Of a stretch of DNA of 64,000 nucleotides, positions 12,300 through 24,546 are shown in pieces. This stretch comes from Saccharina japonica (taxonomy: Eukaryota > Sar > Phaeophyceae > Laminariales > Laminariaceae): the NCBI GenBank assembly GCA_008828725.1, contig MEHQ01003865.1, positions 1 through 64,000 on the forward strand, given 5' to 3'. Each line of letters starts with the position of its first letter. Position 1 is the first letter of the stretch. Under the pieces are notes generated by a model. It did not search any database. It worked only from the letters and a program-made list of their open reading frames with translations, and was not told the origin of the DNA. The position numbers were made by a program, and so were the translations under genes.

Positions 12300-13850
12300 T
12301 CGATCCATAAAAGGGCAGCACTTGCAGAGAGACGATATACACCAGTGTGGATGGCAAATGTAAGGTCCGTTTGGTATTTATACCGGTGCCCAAACGCTTC
12401 TTGCATTGCCGTAAAGAGTGATATGCTGTAGGAGACGAGAGGAATAGTTGTCTCGAGATAGAGCAGGAGAGAGGGTATATGGGACGGGAATATACCACAG
12501 GAGGAAATCGTCAATACACAGAGGTAGGTGTGCGTAACATTGGATCGCCTATCGGTCTTGGGATGCTGGCGCACTTTCAGTGGCTATCTCTATGGATGAT
12601 ACGAGTTGCGGTTGTCCATTGTGTTCGCGTGCGTGCAGCGATAGCTTGTGACTCTAGCTTCTACCGTCTGTGCTTTCAACACCCGTTACTGATGTATGGT
12701 TTTGTGCAGCAGCACGAGACAATCGTAAGCAACACTAGAGAGAGGCGGCAATGTACGGTGTAAGCAACGGGTGCCACGATAGATGCAGCTCTGTTTTTCT
12801 GTTACGATTTACGAATGACGGGATTCCTTGAACCAAAACCGTCGGACGTTCATTCTCGTGATGCTATACGGTTCGTTGGCTAGCACTTTAGTTTTCCTCT
12901 AACTACATTTTGTTTTACTTACTATTTGTACGGATTTCCTCACGTTAGGAACCCCAGAAACAAACAAAATGGCGCATGTCTACCCGTAGCATGCGTCGAG
13001 CACTTAATAGGTAGTATCGGAAGCGTTGCCGTTAGTTAGGAGGTGGCGAGATCAGAAAAAGCGGAGCCGTACGGAGCTCTAGCCTACTACTGGTTAGGAC
13101 GAGGCTGCTACCAATGGCCGCTGCACTCCACCCGTGTGGTAGACCCTGTAGATGTAACGCACCAAGTATGTATCACACAAGTATAGATGGTCCATTTGAG
13201 CTGTTGAGGCATAGCAAATATCTGGGTCGTAACCGGGCGTGGTCGATGAGTATACAATTGTTTCCCGCAGTGCTTGCGTTGCAGTATCCTGCACTGTACC
13301 GAGTATCTCTTGGAAATATGTGGTGTCGTCTTCGTGTAAACGTATCGTATACTGGTATGTTGTTGTCCGTTTTGTTCGCATCTTGCGGCTCGATGCGAGG
13401 CGGAACATTTACATTTCACTGTTGAAGGGCGAGGTGCTCGCATGCCGCGTTTCACGTGTTCCGATGGGTCCTCGCGTTCAGTGTGTTGAGTGTCTCTGAA
13501 GCGTACGGTTATATTCACTACATTTCAGATTTCCATCGGGTTTTGCAGGAACGGCTTGTGTTGTCATCAGTGCTTCAATACTTCAAGAAGACCGTAATGC
13601 GGTATATATACGTAGCCATTGCACATTTGTTTGTGCTCCTTGCCCCGTGAAAATATGCACACAACTGCTTTCACTCCCGCCTCCGGAGTGTTTCAGGCGG
13701 CATAGAAGCTATCACGCGTGACACTCATTCGGCACTGTGCCGATATATCTTGTCCGTTTTGTTCAATGTTGACGAGCCAACTCGGAGGTGTTTTGGTTGT
13801 GCTCCGGTTTTGTTGTGCCATCCTTCCTTTCGCGGCCGTATTCTGGTAAC
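12300..13850. other. Region between genes A and B with no clear gene
   Basis: Apart from the M1 copy at 12767-12998 I see no conserved protein signature. The overlapping open frames near 13094-13518 on both strands have no recognisable domains. Confidence 0.45.
12767..12998. mobile_element. MITE family M1, diverged copy
   Basis: The left end GGTGCCACGATAGATG and right end TCTACCCGTAGCATGCGTC form an imperfect version of the M1 inverted repeat, about 232 bp apart. The interior is A/T-rich and shares the CATTCTCG/CGGGATTCCT words only loosely with other copies. Confidence 0.5.
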
Positions 13851-14240
13851 GATGTTTTTGTGCTGTCTGTCACATCTCCTCCAAGGTGGCACGGCACCTC
13901 TTTTTTCAGTTTTTAGTCTTTCGTATTTAGTGTTTAGTGTTTAGGGCTGTTTGTTTCGTAATTACTCTGTTTGTTTCGTTTTTCTCTCTGCCAACCCATC
14001 TGGGCTGCTAGCAATTATATGTTCCGCTTGTCGTATCCAGTACGATGACATGGCATTGCATTGTCCACGCTGCTTACTGAACTACAATGTAGTGTCTCTG
14101 TGTCGTGGCTTTTGTGACCACAGAGCTTGGCTCTCTCTAGGACGAAGGATCGGTGCGGACACTGGGGGTGCTGGATGTTGACGTGTACAAATACCGGTTA
14201 CATGTGAAGAACACAAACGCTGAGTAATATAGCGGACAAC
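13850..14240. repeat. T-rich interspersed repeat, copy 1
   Basis: A pyrimidine-rich stretch ends in a conserved block containing TGTGACCACAGAGCTT, TCTCTCTAGGA and CACTGGG, then ATGTGAAGAACAC. The same block recurs at 47080-47285 and 47850-47985. The upstream words GGCATTGCATTGTC and TCTCTGTGTCGT are shared with the 47080 copy. No inverted termini or coding frame were recognised, so the class is unknown. Confidence 0.55.
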
Positions 14241-15690
14241 GCCATTCAGAAAAAAATTAGCTTTGGGGGATGAGTTGGCATGATGCTCTTCATTTAATTG
14301 CCTGCTCGGGTACTTTCGCTCAAAAGGGGCGGTCGATTACTCGTGTGTTTTCAGTTTTCCTTTCTCCTATCGTACTTTTTCGAGGGTTTTACTTGTCGTG
14401 CACAGGGTCAGTACAATAATACATACAGTGTTATGTGTTTATCTGCTGTTGTTGTCTGTTGTGCGGTGGTACGCGTCTTCTGCTCTCGGTTGCTCTTTAA
14501 ACTGCAAAATTCTAGATGGGAACGAAGCAGCAAAGTCGAATTGCGTCGGGACAAGAATAGACTCCCGAGTACCAGATGTTTAGGCCACACATATATTTAT
14601 GTATGTGTAGCTCTGGTCCTCGTAATTACGGTGCATGATACACCCACTATACACGGAGTACCTACTGTTCCACCTTGGTGTCTCGCTCTCTTATATCTCA
14701 CGCCCCGTTGGGTGTACTGATGCCTTTGCAGGATAGAGCTGTATCGTAATGTACCCCAAAAATGGGCGTACCTGGTAATACAAAGAACCCATGTTAAAAC
14801 GTAGCCCAATATTATCGGAGCCTCCGCCCTGCCCTCAAGTGTACCACCGTGCATGCATGTGCTACAGCAGTGCTGAAGTACATAATGCATCAATCATCGG
14901 TGAATATTGTACAGGAGTATGTAATCGTATCTGCAAGGGGGTGTCAAGCGAAAACCCGTACATGATGGGATACGACACGGGGGAAATCACCAAACCTCAT
15001 CCAAACGGAGAAGTTATCCAATCCCCCCTAGACTAAAGGACTCAGCGCGAAACAAGACGGCACCACTATTATCATTTCCACCCCTGCTACAGTAATGATC
15101 CATAGAAGCATTTTCCAAATGGTTACATGTCACACGCCTGCTCGCACCCTTTTCTCTGTAACTTCTTTCTGCAGCATCACGCACTACTATTATCCAAATG
15201 GGGGTGAACATAGGAATCATAACCAAATGTTATGCTACTGCTGGAATGTTGTCAAAACGACGCTAAATTCTTGGTATGAGGTATCAGAATCGTATTGGTA
15301 GTACTTGAAAAGCTTATCTTAGATGGGAACCAGGAGGTCACAGGTTCACGGCGACCTAGCCTTCTGCTCTGTCAGTCGTCCATGGTGGGAAACATGTATA
15401 AAGCTGTTATTTTTATATCTCTAGGCAAACCGCACCCGCGAGTGCCATCGAGTACTTATTCAATAAGCTGACCTGGCCAGGGATATTCTGTGTCCTCATC
15501 CTAATAATATCACACGTGGCGTCAGGCCGCCCCAGCTGCCCAACCCGCCTCCGCCTCTGACTCTGCGATTGCAGCCGAACATAATTGGAGCAGACTGCGC
15601 CACCCACCTTCAGTGCTACCTGGCAGTAGGCAAGACACTTGACTGCCGGCGGCTGAAGTTCGGAGTGATACCCAGCCCAGAACCGCTCAT
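14240..15690. other. No recognisable gene or element
   Basis: Short open frames occur on both strands, but none has a familiar domain or matches a repeat elsewhere in the window. Confidence 0.4.
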
Positions 15691-15699
15691 ACCCGTACG

Positions 15700-16842
15700 A
15701 TGCCCGAGCGCGATACTGCCTCCCGCCATTGTTTTTTTCCTGGACCCCCGGCAGGAGAGCTGTCATACGCTCTTGAACCCCTCTCCGCTACAGCAGCTGG
15801 AGTTCGGCCTTGCACTATTCAACCCCACTCCGCTACAGCAGCCACTTCTGCCCGAGCACTCCGCCGTGTCGGCGCTGCAATCCACGAGGCCACTGCAGCC
15901 TTGGTGGCTCGTACTACAGAGAGCGAAAATGTCGTTCGTGAATGTTTCCCCGCGCCTCGCTTAAAAGATGACACACTAGTATTCAGTATTCTCCCTGTTT
16001 TCTCCACTGCCGTAAATGTGAACGGTGCTTCTGAAAGGGATTTTAGTACAACCGCTGGTGTTCTTACTGCTGTTAGAGTCGACGATGCGTGTCACAGGGC
16101 TTTCAGCACAGGCTCTGCTGCCGAAACATATGTATTAGTACCAGCTTCTACTTTTGTTAGCAGTGCTGTACAAACATCTGCTGTGGTGACTACTGCTGAT
16201 ACTTATTTCTACGCTGTCTATGATTCAGAAACCACCTTGCCGCCCCGTACTAGCAGTACCCCGCCTGCGTATTTTCCTCGTGCTCCATTGAGTACTCCGG
16301 TTACCCCCAACTGCCCCCATGACGTACGCCCTCCGGCCTGTCTTTTCATCAGCGGCGCAGAAGTTACGGCAGCATGCACTTCAGTCAACCTTGCCCGGTG
16401 CGGCGGAACCGCTGCAGCGGCCACAGCAGCTGCAGACCCTCTGGCTGGCCTTGCTAGGAGCACCCGACCAGCTGCAGCAACAGCGACAGCGGAAGCAGGC
16501 CCACCAGCAGCCCTCGCCAGGCGTGGAGCTCCAGCCGCCGGCCGAGGTGCAGCAGCCGCCGCCGCCGCCGCCGCTCCCGCTATTGTCCCGAGCTGTCCAT
16601 TGGACTACGCGACCCCGTGCTCGGCAGCGCCGGCTCATGGGAGCCGCTTGCACCTGCGCCATGGCCCACGCTACGCCCGCTGCTTGCACTGTGACAGGTC
16701 GTTGGCCGCGCATGGGACGCTCGCCTCAGAGAGGACACTCGGCGCCCGGTTCGTGAGGATGGCTGCAAATCGGCGGGCAATCACAAGGTCCAACGAGGGA
16801 AAAGCTTGCAACTCTACGCGCGGTATGGAGTGGGGAATATAG
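15700..16842 (+). pseudogene. GC-rich Ala/Pro/Gln-rich open frame, probably decayed coding DNA
   Basis: A 380-residue frame is open but low in complexity: Ala/Thr-rich in this frame and Gln/Pro-rich in the +1 frame around 16320-16756. The reversal of bias between frames suggests a repetitive GC-rich sequence rather than a maintained protein. With the FG-like relic at 18.5-19.9 kb and the NADAR relic at 20.2-20.7 kb it may be part of one former gene. No domain is recognised. Confidence 0.3.
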
Positions 16843-16849
16843 TGCTTTC

Positions 16850-18500
16850 AGCGGCAGAAGCCTCTGCTCGGCATTGACCACGCCGACGTTATGGTTTTCC
16901 AGACCGCTGGCAGGCAATATTTTGTTCCGTTTTGATGGACGTTGCCTCCTTTGCTGGTCGTCTCGGGCCTTTTTATTTGTCCTTGTGCCATGGTACTTGT
17001 TTAAGTACCGCGCGCTACCGTTATCTTCAACCGTTGTAGCCGCGGAGCTGTGGCTGTTTCTGCGTAAACCGCCCGCCTCGCCACAGTATAGCGCGCGTTC
17101 GTAAAACTGGATTTTCCTCCGTAGAATCGAGATAATCTCTTCATGTATGCTCTCCCCTACTTTGGTGGTAGGCTGAGACCACCCCCTCCTCAAACGCTCT
17201 TCATATGTGCTATGTATTACACAGCACTACTCCCTCGCTGTTTTCAATCGCAACCGGCCGATGCTGCGTGGCAACGCCCTCGTTCGATGGTCAAGCGACG
17301 TTTTTTGTTTCGGTATCTGCCACGAGCGTGGCTCCTTGGGTGATATCCCCCGTACGTGGACCGTAGGCTGAGGTCACCTCCTTTGCAAAGTCTTGGTACG
17401 TGCAAGCACCACCACTGACCCCCGCTGCGATTGAACGCTTGTTTGTTCGGCACTGGTCCACAGGTCTGGCGAGCCTTGATTGGAGAAGCCCGTGGACCGG
17501 AGACTCTTGCAGTGCCTGTGGAGCGGTCCTTTTTACCTTTGATGACACAGCAACAGCGTTTAAGAAGTTGACGTACTTCAGCGAAGCGAGTCTTGCGGCA
17601 CTTTTTGTTTCCCCCGCACCCGCTCGGGTGTTTCGTGGGATGGTGTCGGGATAACGGGTATTGCGCCCCAAGTGGCTTTGCTCGCACTACCAGTAGCTGT
17701 ATTACGCATAAGCGTGTGCATCCCCCCATTGTTCGGACTGCGTTCCGGAGTTTTATGTGAGATGATACCGCTGCAGGGAGATGGACCCTGAGCTGTCAGT
17801 GCCAGGTGTCGCACAAGTACTACTTGTAATATGCATCGGTGGGTGTACCCCTTTTTCCTCCTGCCTTCGGGCATTTCGAGAGATATTTCAGGTGGTGATA
17901 CCGAGTGGTCATCTCTCACCGGCGCTAGTACTACAGGCAGTACGCGTCAGTGTGGACGGGCTCCGGGCTGTGACCCACATTTTAGTCTGGAGGTTTAACT
18001 TGTTACTCCGAACGGTTTGCAACGGTTGGGACCATGTGTCTCGCTTTCGGTATTCGTTGGGAATAAGCAAACACCAGCCTTCAAGGGCGTTTTTTTTATT
18101 TTCCTGTTTCATCGACGGGTACGCGATCATCCACTCCGTCGGGCCCCAGCCCGCCTCTGAGGGGCACGGCCAGGCCCGTACGCATTCCCTGTCGCCTGGG
18201 GGCAGACGGAATCGTGTGGGTATCATGTCGTCATGAGTACCAACCATTCCATTGAATATTGGCTTGATTTATCACCCACATTCTGGCTCCTAGCCGCCCA
18301 CCACCATGCTGTGGTTTTCGCTATCTGGGCCATCATGGAGACGGACAACCCTCCTCTATGAAGCGGCCGACGTTCACGGACCGCCCGAGCTACCACGCTC
18401 CGAAAACACCGGGCCACGGCCTAAGCTGCCGCGAATACTTGCACATGTTAAAACAGTGTAGACACCCCTCCATTATCGCGAGCGACTGTACTCAGTGACG
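16850..18500. other. Stretch with no supported gene
   Basis: Overlapping short frames occur on both strands with no conserved motif. It lies inside the GC-rich relic block and may be decayed sequence of the same origin. Confidence 0.4.
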
Positions 18501-19039
18501 ACTGTGCGGCGTACCGACGATGTCAAGCACGCATTATGCGATGCCGCTGCGAGGACAACCCCTCGCACTCGAACAACCAGAATATCCAGAGACAGTTATC
18601 CCCGCCGCTCGGGCCACTAGCGTTGGAAACACTAAGGTCAAGGTCAACAGGACAGACATAACGACGACTTCAACAAACACGGAACAAGGTAACGCGTTGT
18701 CTGGGTCTGGCCACTATGGAGATGTCCCGCCCTCGCCCGCCTCTTTTGCCGCCTCCCCCGCCTTTGGTGTTCGCTGCGACGCCAGCGCTGCTGAACAACA
18801 AAAACTAAGAGTTATAACATTTTATTTTAACACACAAGCATTGAGTCCACAAGATTCTCGTGTTCCAGGCTTGTCCAGCGTCGGCCTGCCTCGAATGCTG
18901 CCTCGCCTTCTGGCCTCACGCACAGCACGTCGTCCCGTATAGTCGGTTCACGCGGCGACACAGCCACACTTGCTTTTGCGGCGAGCCCAAGGACTCCCCT
19001 TCCCCCTGTTACAAATGTTAATGGCGCTATGCTCGCGAC

Positions 19040-19400
19040 GGCAGCCCTCGCCTCGAGCGTTTCTCCCTTTCACCAGGACACGGGAGATCGCGTATTTGGC
19101 ACCGCTCCGCCGGCGACGGGAGCCTGAGCTTCGAGCGCCGCTCCCCTCGGCCAGGACACGGGAGACCGCGTATTAGCGCCGCTCCACCCGCGACGGGAGG
19201 CTGCGCTTCGAGCGCCGTTCACCTCAGCCAGAACACGGGAGCCTGCGCATTACCACCGTTCCGCCGGCGATAGGAGCCCGCGCTTCGAGCGCCCCTCCAC
19301 TCACCTACGGTATTCTTCAGGCGACAAGAACCTTCGAGCGCCGCTCCCCTCAACCCTTGGCACGAGAGCACGCGTTTTAGACTCCGTTCTCTCCAGCCAC
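19040..19400 (+). repeat. GC-rich degenerate tandem repeat (FG-like coding origin suspected)
   Basis: Units of roughly 70-80 bp recur about four to five times. Each holds CGCCGCTCC, ACACGGGAG and TTCGAGCGCC words. One frame reads VFGTAPPATGA, which recalls glycine/FG repeats of the form GAFGAAPPATG, but stops interrupt every frame. It is best seen as a decaying repeat region upstream of the NADAR relic. Confidence 0.5.
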
Positions 19401-20169
19401 ATACCGCGCAGCACCAAGACTGTTGCGCCTACGCGTCGCTCGTTTCAGCGAGGGTGTACTCCTTCTTCACCTCGCGGCCATGTGGTGGCGGTCGATTTGA
19501 GATGCGGGAAGGCCGGCACCGAAACCCCGAGATCTCAGTTGAATCTCGACTTAGCGTTTCCTCGTGATAATTGGGGCCGCTCTACCCTGTTTCCTCTCAA
19601 GGAGGAGGCGACAATATCAACTACCTTGCCCCCCTTCCCCGGCAGACCTGCACAAAGGAAGCCCTCTGTGGTGAACACTTTGTTGCCAACCACCCAAGCC
19701 TTGTTTGTTTACGTCGTCTACAGGATCTGCAGGCTCTGTTCGTCATCACGCACGTTATCCCACATGCGCAGTGCAGCGCTCCTTTGGCTAGTGGAGCAGG
19801 AAAAAACTGGCACTGCCCGACGAGCGAGTGGTGACTCCACGGCCTCCAGCCAGATCAACCGGACACCATAAGACCCATTAAAGTCGAAAGGCACTCAGCT
19901 CTCGTCAAGCAGAACCGGCTCAGAGCACTCTGCCCCCCTTGGCCTAACACAGAGACCATCGGGTGCAGTAATTAAACCGTCTGGTCATTTGTTCGCCTCG
20001 ACTGATAGTGACACCGAGCCATAATACGTGGGACTGGACTCGTCTCGTGCACCAGAGGCCCAGTGTTCTCGGAGAGGTACATTGCAGTCCCCCCCCACAT
20101 ACAAACACCACGCTTGCCGTTACCGGCGGCTCGGCACCGTCGAGTTGTGACCCTAAGGTCGGGTATTCA

Positions 20170-20690
20170 GGGCAGCGGACGGTGGTGTTCCGGCAGCCCC
20201 CCTCCTATTTTTCACAGTGGTCCTCCTCGTCATTGCCGTTGAGGATGTCTCGTATATTTGCGCGGACCAGGATATGATAGCTGAAACGACCCGCCTTTCC
20301 CATGACCAAGGCTCAGCGGATCGGATTATGTCCTCGCCAGACCCACGCAAGCACAGGCGCATCGATCGAGGCATTCGTAGCTTTGACTCCGCTACCTTGG
20401 GCCGCGTTCGAGAAAAGGCCGCTCTTGCTAGCACGTTTTCCAAGTTCACACAGAACCCGGCCATGATAAATCACCTTTGGAGCTCTTGCACCAAACGTTT
20501 GGCCGAAACCAGCCTTTTTGACCCCGTGTGGGGCATCGGCCTACGGGCGGACGACGCCGAGGCCCAATATCCCTGCCGGTGGCGAGGGCAAATGTTTTCA
20601 TCGAGAAAGCTCTTTGCGCCGTTCACTACACTATTCGCGCAAGCGAGGCCGGGTTGGCACACCTCGCCTCCTCTCCTCAATGTTTTACTC
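20170..20690 (+). pseudogene. NADAR (YbiA/DUF1768-like) domain, broken
   Basis: NADAR proteins act on riboflavin-pathway or ADP-ribose-linked N-glycosides. The family pattern is visible in order: PPSYFSQW near the start, VSYICADQDMIAE, then DPRKHRRIDRGIRSFD, FSKFTQNPAMINHLW, and LAETSLFDPVWGIGLRADD with RWRG near the end, then KALCAVHYTIRASEAG. These pieces lie in more than one reading frame (at least two frame changes), so the domain is not intact. The conserved WGIGL and KFTQNP motifs make the family call firm. It sits where the 5' exons of gene B would be expected and could be a host gene or the cargo of a mobile element. Confidence 0.7.
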
Positions 20691-20869
20691 CCACCTCCCT
20701 CGGCCGAATTCATGAGATCTCCCCAGCGCTGCCTCGCCCGCTGGTGGCGGCCCACGCTTGCCCAGGTCCTCCGTCAGAGTGTTCGACTTTTTGTTTTTTA
20801 CGCGCCAGCTGATTACAGCTCCGAGGTTTTGGCTGTCGCACCTGGTGTCGACCTCTCCCCCACGCTGTC

Positions 20870-21060
20870 AGAACACGACCCCTGCCTCGACGACCTCGAG
20901 AAAACTGACGAGGATGATGTAGAAGCTGGTATGTTCACTGGAAGTAAGCGCTCTTTGGGCAAATGCCCCCTCAGGATTATTCACTATGAGAAGTGCAGAT
21001 GCGGTCGAACAAAAGTGGGCGTGAAGGAGTACTCTCTCTCTCCAGGTAGGTCTTTCTTGT
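20870..21060 (+). other. Segment shared with gene C intron 2 (possible unrecognised exon)
   Basis: This aligns with 61465-61640. Both read DDLE-T--DDVEAG-FTG-KRSLGK-P in the same frame and end near CTCCAGG. It marks the left edge of the B/C duplicated block. It could be an exon, or simply well-conserved intron. Confidence 0.4.
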
Positions 21061-24000
21061 CTATCCTCTTACAGCAACGTCTACGCATGGCCTGGCGCTG
21101 AAAACCAATTAGTACCGTAGACTCGAAATACCTGCTGAAGACAATTTGTACTGTGTCCCCCGTTATTCATAATGCGCAGCAACGGGTACTCTGGATATGG
21201 TTTGTGATTTTTATTAACATGTTCAGTCCATTACCTGTACAGTAGATATGCCTAGAATTTGTATATTAAGAACACACCTCCTCGATGGAACTGCCTTATC
21301 GAACAATGTCCCTGTCATCGTCCTACCCTCAACACGACTGCTCGATGGAGTTACCATCTCGAACGTTTCTCGTATCCCTCGTTGTTGCACGAGATGATAA
21401 AGTGTAGCACTGCTGGTAAGGCTTTAAGACGAGCTCCGAAAATCTTAATGGATCAATCACCGTGTAACGTCGCATCGTCCGACACTGTATCTCAGGACAC
21501 GTTTGCTAGCAAGTTCGAGAATCGGAATATCGCTCTTGGTTCTACACATTTTAGTTTTCCGTGACCCAGTCAATGTTGTACGTTAGTTGATACATACACT
21601 TTCCAACGGTGTTTGTTATCCTAAAACCCGACATCTTGCACAGTAAAGCGTCATTCCAAACGTGTGCCGTCCTTCACTGCTACAGGTGTCAATTGTGTGC
21701 AAACACCGCTTGCTTACGCTTCCGCAATGCGTTACGGAAGGGCATTTCGTTTCGAAGTGATATCCCCCTTTATCCTAAACCCTTAATGATGTGCAGTGTA
21801 ATATGGTTCCGCAAGTGTGTCCAATTTTATATTTCAAGCTTTCCATTTGTATGCGTGTGCTGTGACCACCAGGTAGGTTGTAATGGGCAGTTAATCATAC
21901 GAGACACGTAACAACATTAATTCCATTTCATATGTTTCGCTTGTTTGTGCGCATGTGATAGGTCGACGGCCTTGAGGGCGAAAGGATTACCATCGAAGGG
22001 GTCGGCGGCAGGGACACCGTAGTTGTACGTGGCTCAGGAGAACAATCTAGGGTGGTTCAACTCCACCATGACTACTATACGCTCCAGGTTCGATTTCCTT
22101 GACTGAACGTATAACGGGGGTGAATCCTTTGCGATCGACGTAACCTCGAGAACAATAGCCGCATAAACAAAGGTGCAGTGGTAGTGTTCACTACAGCGCA
22201 GTGGGCGTTGTTCACTTCGACGTTGCAGAGAGTATGCACTCTCTCGTCATATACCCACCTGGTGTATAGCGCGATATATGTCGTAGAAGATGTATACCAT
22301 ACCGTATCCGCAATCAGGACCACACGATAGAGCAACGCAGCCAACGACGGCACCGAAGGCGCGACACTTATACCCTAGTTAGAACACGCGACACGATTTT
22401 CTACCATTCAAATCTCTTGATTTTCCAGTTTCACACCAAATTATGCTTTTCGCCCCTACCCATTTACGCGTGTTGTCCATCGTTTGCAGGACTTTACGAT
22501 AGATGGACAGGTTTGGGACAACGTGGACGATGTTGTCGAAGACAACGCCAAACAGGCTTTTAGAGACATCCTCATCTCTGTTGCTGGTGAGCGCCGTTGT
22601 CTGGGGGACGCTACGCGGAGCGAAGTTTTTGTGCTTACTTTGCTGGGTGGCGTGCGGTTGATTGCACAATCGTAGTAGCAATCGATCTGGCTGGGTTGAG
22701 CGCGGTCGAATGCACAATCGTACTGAACAATCGATCGATTAATTACATTATCGCCGCATGCCGTGTTTCTTGTCGCACACCTGGTGTAATACTATAACAG
22801 GAGTGCCTATGGCGACGTAGATGCTTGGTAGAAAAACCGAACATGACGAAAACGCCACGTGCCGTTTACCTCCCACATAATTTCGGATCTACGACAGTGT
22901 ACTGATGTATAACGACAAGTAGGCAGGCGCTCTACTCTTGGTCTATGTTGTGTCGTCCGCTTAAATACTTGTTTTCCTTCCTTTTGTATTGTCCTCTGTT
23001 TCCTCCCTCCCTTCTAATTCAGGAGACATCGTCGCGAGGAAACATATCGACACGAACCATATATATGAGTATTTGCAACAATATCAGAGATACAAGTCTA
23101 ATGGGCTCATATCGCGGTAGTATCATGGCCATAACCTATGAAATAACCCGCATGCAATGTTCCTTTGAGTTTTCCGCGTGCACCCCAGCAGATCGCCCCG
23201 CGACAACGCGCAGCGGGGGCTATGTGTCCGCCCTGGATGGGTTGGTTCTGAAGAGGATGCTTATTCAGAATGCCTTGAGCGAATGCGTCCGCCTGCGCCG
23301 TGAGTCGACCGAATTAAATATGTATCTGTCCAATCAAGGGCGACGTTGCATAGCTAGACATAGAAGTATGGCCAGCTACTGTATATTCGCGTCTAACAAT
23401 AATCAACGAGGTGCCATTCGGCCGTCACACCACATCAGTGCCTGATGCCGGCGGCCAATGCGATACATACCCGGGCGTGAAGAAGCCGTTTTCCACGCTT
23501 TGCACCCTTACCCCCACATGTAGATTCCTTGAGATTTTTCTTAGCTCAGTACGATAACCATTGGCAACCGAACACAACGTTAGAACCAGAACAGCCAACG
23601 CATGTTAAGTTTTGTAATATGCTTCGGGGGCCAGCATCATGGCTGGTGGTATAAGGCCTACGGCGTACAACGCGTAAGCTCCAGTGTTAATGCCATGCCA
23701 CCCCGCCCTCTCTGGCGTGCGTTTCCCCTCTAGACTTCGCTACGTATGCAGTTATCGAGGACAACATCATACGCGATTGTGGTCTGTTCGACTTCGTATA
23801 TGACGACGGCCAGAACGGAGAGGGTGTATGTGAGTATGGGGACTATGTCGCACCACACAGTAGCAGCAGTTGGATAGTTACGAGAGAGGCGGGGAATGTA
23901 GAGCTAAACATACATCAACGAGGGGCCTCCAGCAACAACGCCCTCCAAACATGGAGCATTTAAGGGTACAGTACTGGGTTCGTCTGCATAAAAGTGATGA

Positions 24001-24443
24001 GCACGGCATTCTCGTGACAAATGCACTTGAGCCCGTAGATGGAGGGATTCTAGTAAGATACCTTCGAACGACAAGGACGTACGACTATTCTGGTAGCGTC
24101 AGCCAAATTCGCGCGTTCGACATTCCGAGCATCATATGTGGTTTATGTTCAAGTGAAATATAAATATTGGTCCCGGTCGAAGGTACGACCAAACTTTATG
24201 ACTACACGTACCGCACCTCGAACCAATATACTCGAATGCCAATGTGGTGCTTTTCAGCGGGGCCGGGTTATAGTGGTAAAGCTGGTGGTTCGCCACGTGC
24301 CCCGTCCGTTGGAATACAAAAGCCCGTTTCTGTTGTAGGCTTGGTTACAGAGGAACATCGTGTATCGTCCCATGTTCACAGCTCGATGCAACCTTAGTCA
24401 TTGCCTCGTCTTGCCTCGGCTGGCCGCATCAATGCTTGCTCAG

Positions 24444-24546
24444 ACATTGGAACCGCACTCGCCCAGTGGAACGAGAAGAAAACACCTCGGGAGGCGAAGA
24501 TGTTTGCCTCGGAAACATCGTCAGGAACAATGAAATCGAGACAAAC
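24444..24546 (+). pseudogene. Gene B exon 6, frame lost
   Basis: It starts after GCTTGCTCAG. The first part reads IGTALAQWNEK and the last part, in another frame, reads EDVCLGNIVRNNEIETN, both matching gene A exon 6 (YLGTARDQW and ADICLGNRIRNNYIITN). It is four bases shorter than the gene A exon in the segment between these motifs, so the joined frame does not continue. Acceptor and donor (GTGAGC) are intact. Confidence 0.7.

Noticed and set aside
22945-23188. Open frame before gene B exon 4 (QETSSRGN...) as coding
   Set aside because: The frame continues into exon 4, but the gene A exon begins exactly at the CCCCAG acceptor with matching phase, and the corresponding gene C intron sequence does not keep this reading.
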